Origin: Acidimicrobiia bacterium
GTDB taxonomy: Bacteria > Actinomycetota > Acidimicrobiia > Spongiisociales > JAENVV01
Direction: 5' to 3'
Assembly (NCBI GenBank): GCA_024637275.1
Contig: JAGXFS010000167.1
Span: 1 to 46,057, forward strand
DNA: 46,057 nucleotides
Below, piece after piece: positions 46,050 through 46,057 of the stretch. The position numbers and the translations under genes are program-made. Under the pieces are notes generated by a model. It searched no databases, was not told where the DNA came from, and worked only from the letters and a program-made list of their open reading frames with translations. How positions within the stretch are numbered: position 1 is the first letter of the stretch; each line of letters starts with the position of its first letter.

Positions 46050-46057
46050 CACGGCAT

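Overview
The window looks like a chromosomal segment of an uncultured or poorly studied actinobacterium, most plausibly of the class Acidimicrobiia (inference). Supporting signs are moderately high GC, a WhiB protein, a SufU-type SUF system, an F420-type luciferase-like oxidoreductase, SLH repeats of the 'LGCNPP...CP' type and many apparently leaderless genes. I found no integrase, transposase, phage gene, CRISPR array, rRNA or tRNA. This is compact housekeeping chromosome, not an obvious island.

Layout. 1-3903: the 3' end of an SLH surface protein, then envelope-polysaccharide genes (nucleotide-sugar dehydrogenase, GT4, GT2). 4004-7985: a membrane protein coupled to a PduO-type cobalamin adenosyltransferase and leucyl aminopeptidase, then a polyprenyl-phosphate sugar transferase. 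8009-11778: a rhodanese-E1 fusion, an uncharacterised protein paired with a LON-substrate-binding-domain protein, and a beta-propeller lipoprotein. 11835-16226: a YihY-family membrane protein and a heterodimeric ABC exporter with one degenerate ATP site. 16347-18089: a small secreted protein with a strong terminator, an M23 peptidase and a short Rossmann protein. 18124-22578: glutamate synthase large subunit with no small subunit nearby.

22687-36524 is dominated by a dispersed SUF iron-sulfur system: sufB alone; sufD-Rieske-sufC with a hydrolase and an M42 peptidase; and on the other strand a second sufC with sufS and sufU. Between these lie a primary-type sigma factor with a tiny membrane protein, a family-5-like uracil-DNA glycosylase, an S51-like domain fused to a cysteinyl-tRNA-synthetase-like tail, a hydrolase, fumarase and WhiB. 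36561-39523 holds an F420 oxidoreductase and acyl-CoA dehydrogenase divergent from an SDR.

39520-46037 is a minus-strand run: metallo-hydrolase, acidic protein, GGDEF-EAL protein, two adjacent proteins sharing an unrecognised N-terminal domain, and a YbjQ-family protein.

The best candidates for something undescribed are the paired-domain genes beside the cyclic-di-GMP protein, the S51/CysRS-tail fusion, and the three-part SUF system with two different SufC ATPases. A window-wide TANNNT box 6-8 nt before start codons suggests leaderless transcription and helped choose several starts.
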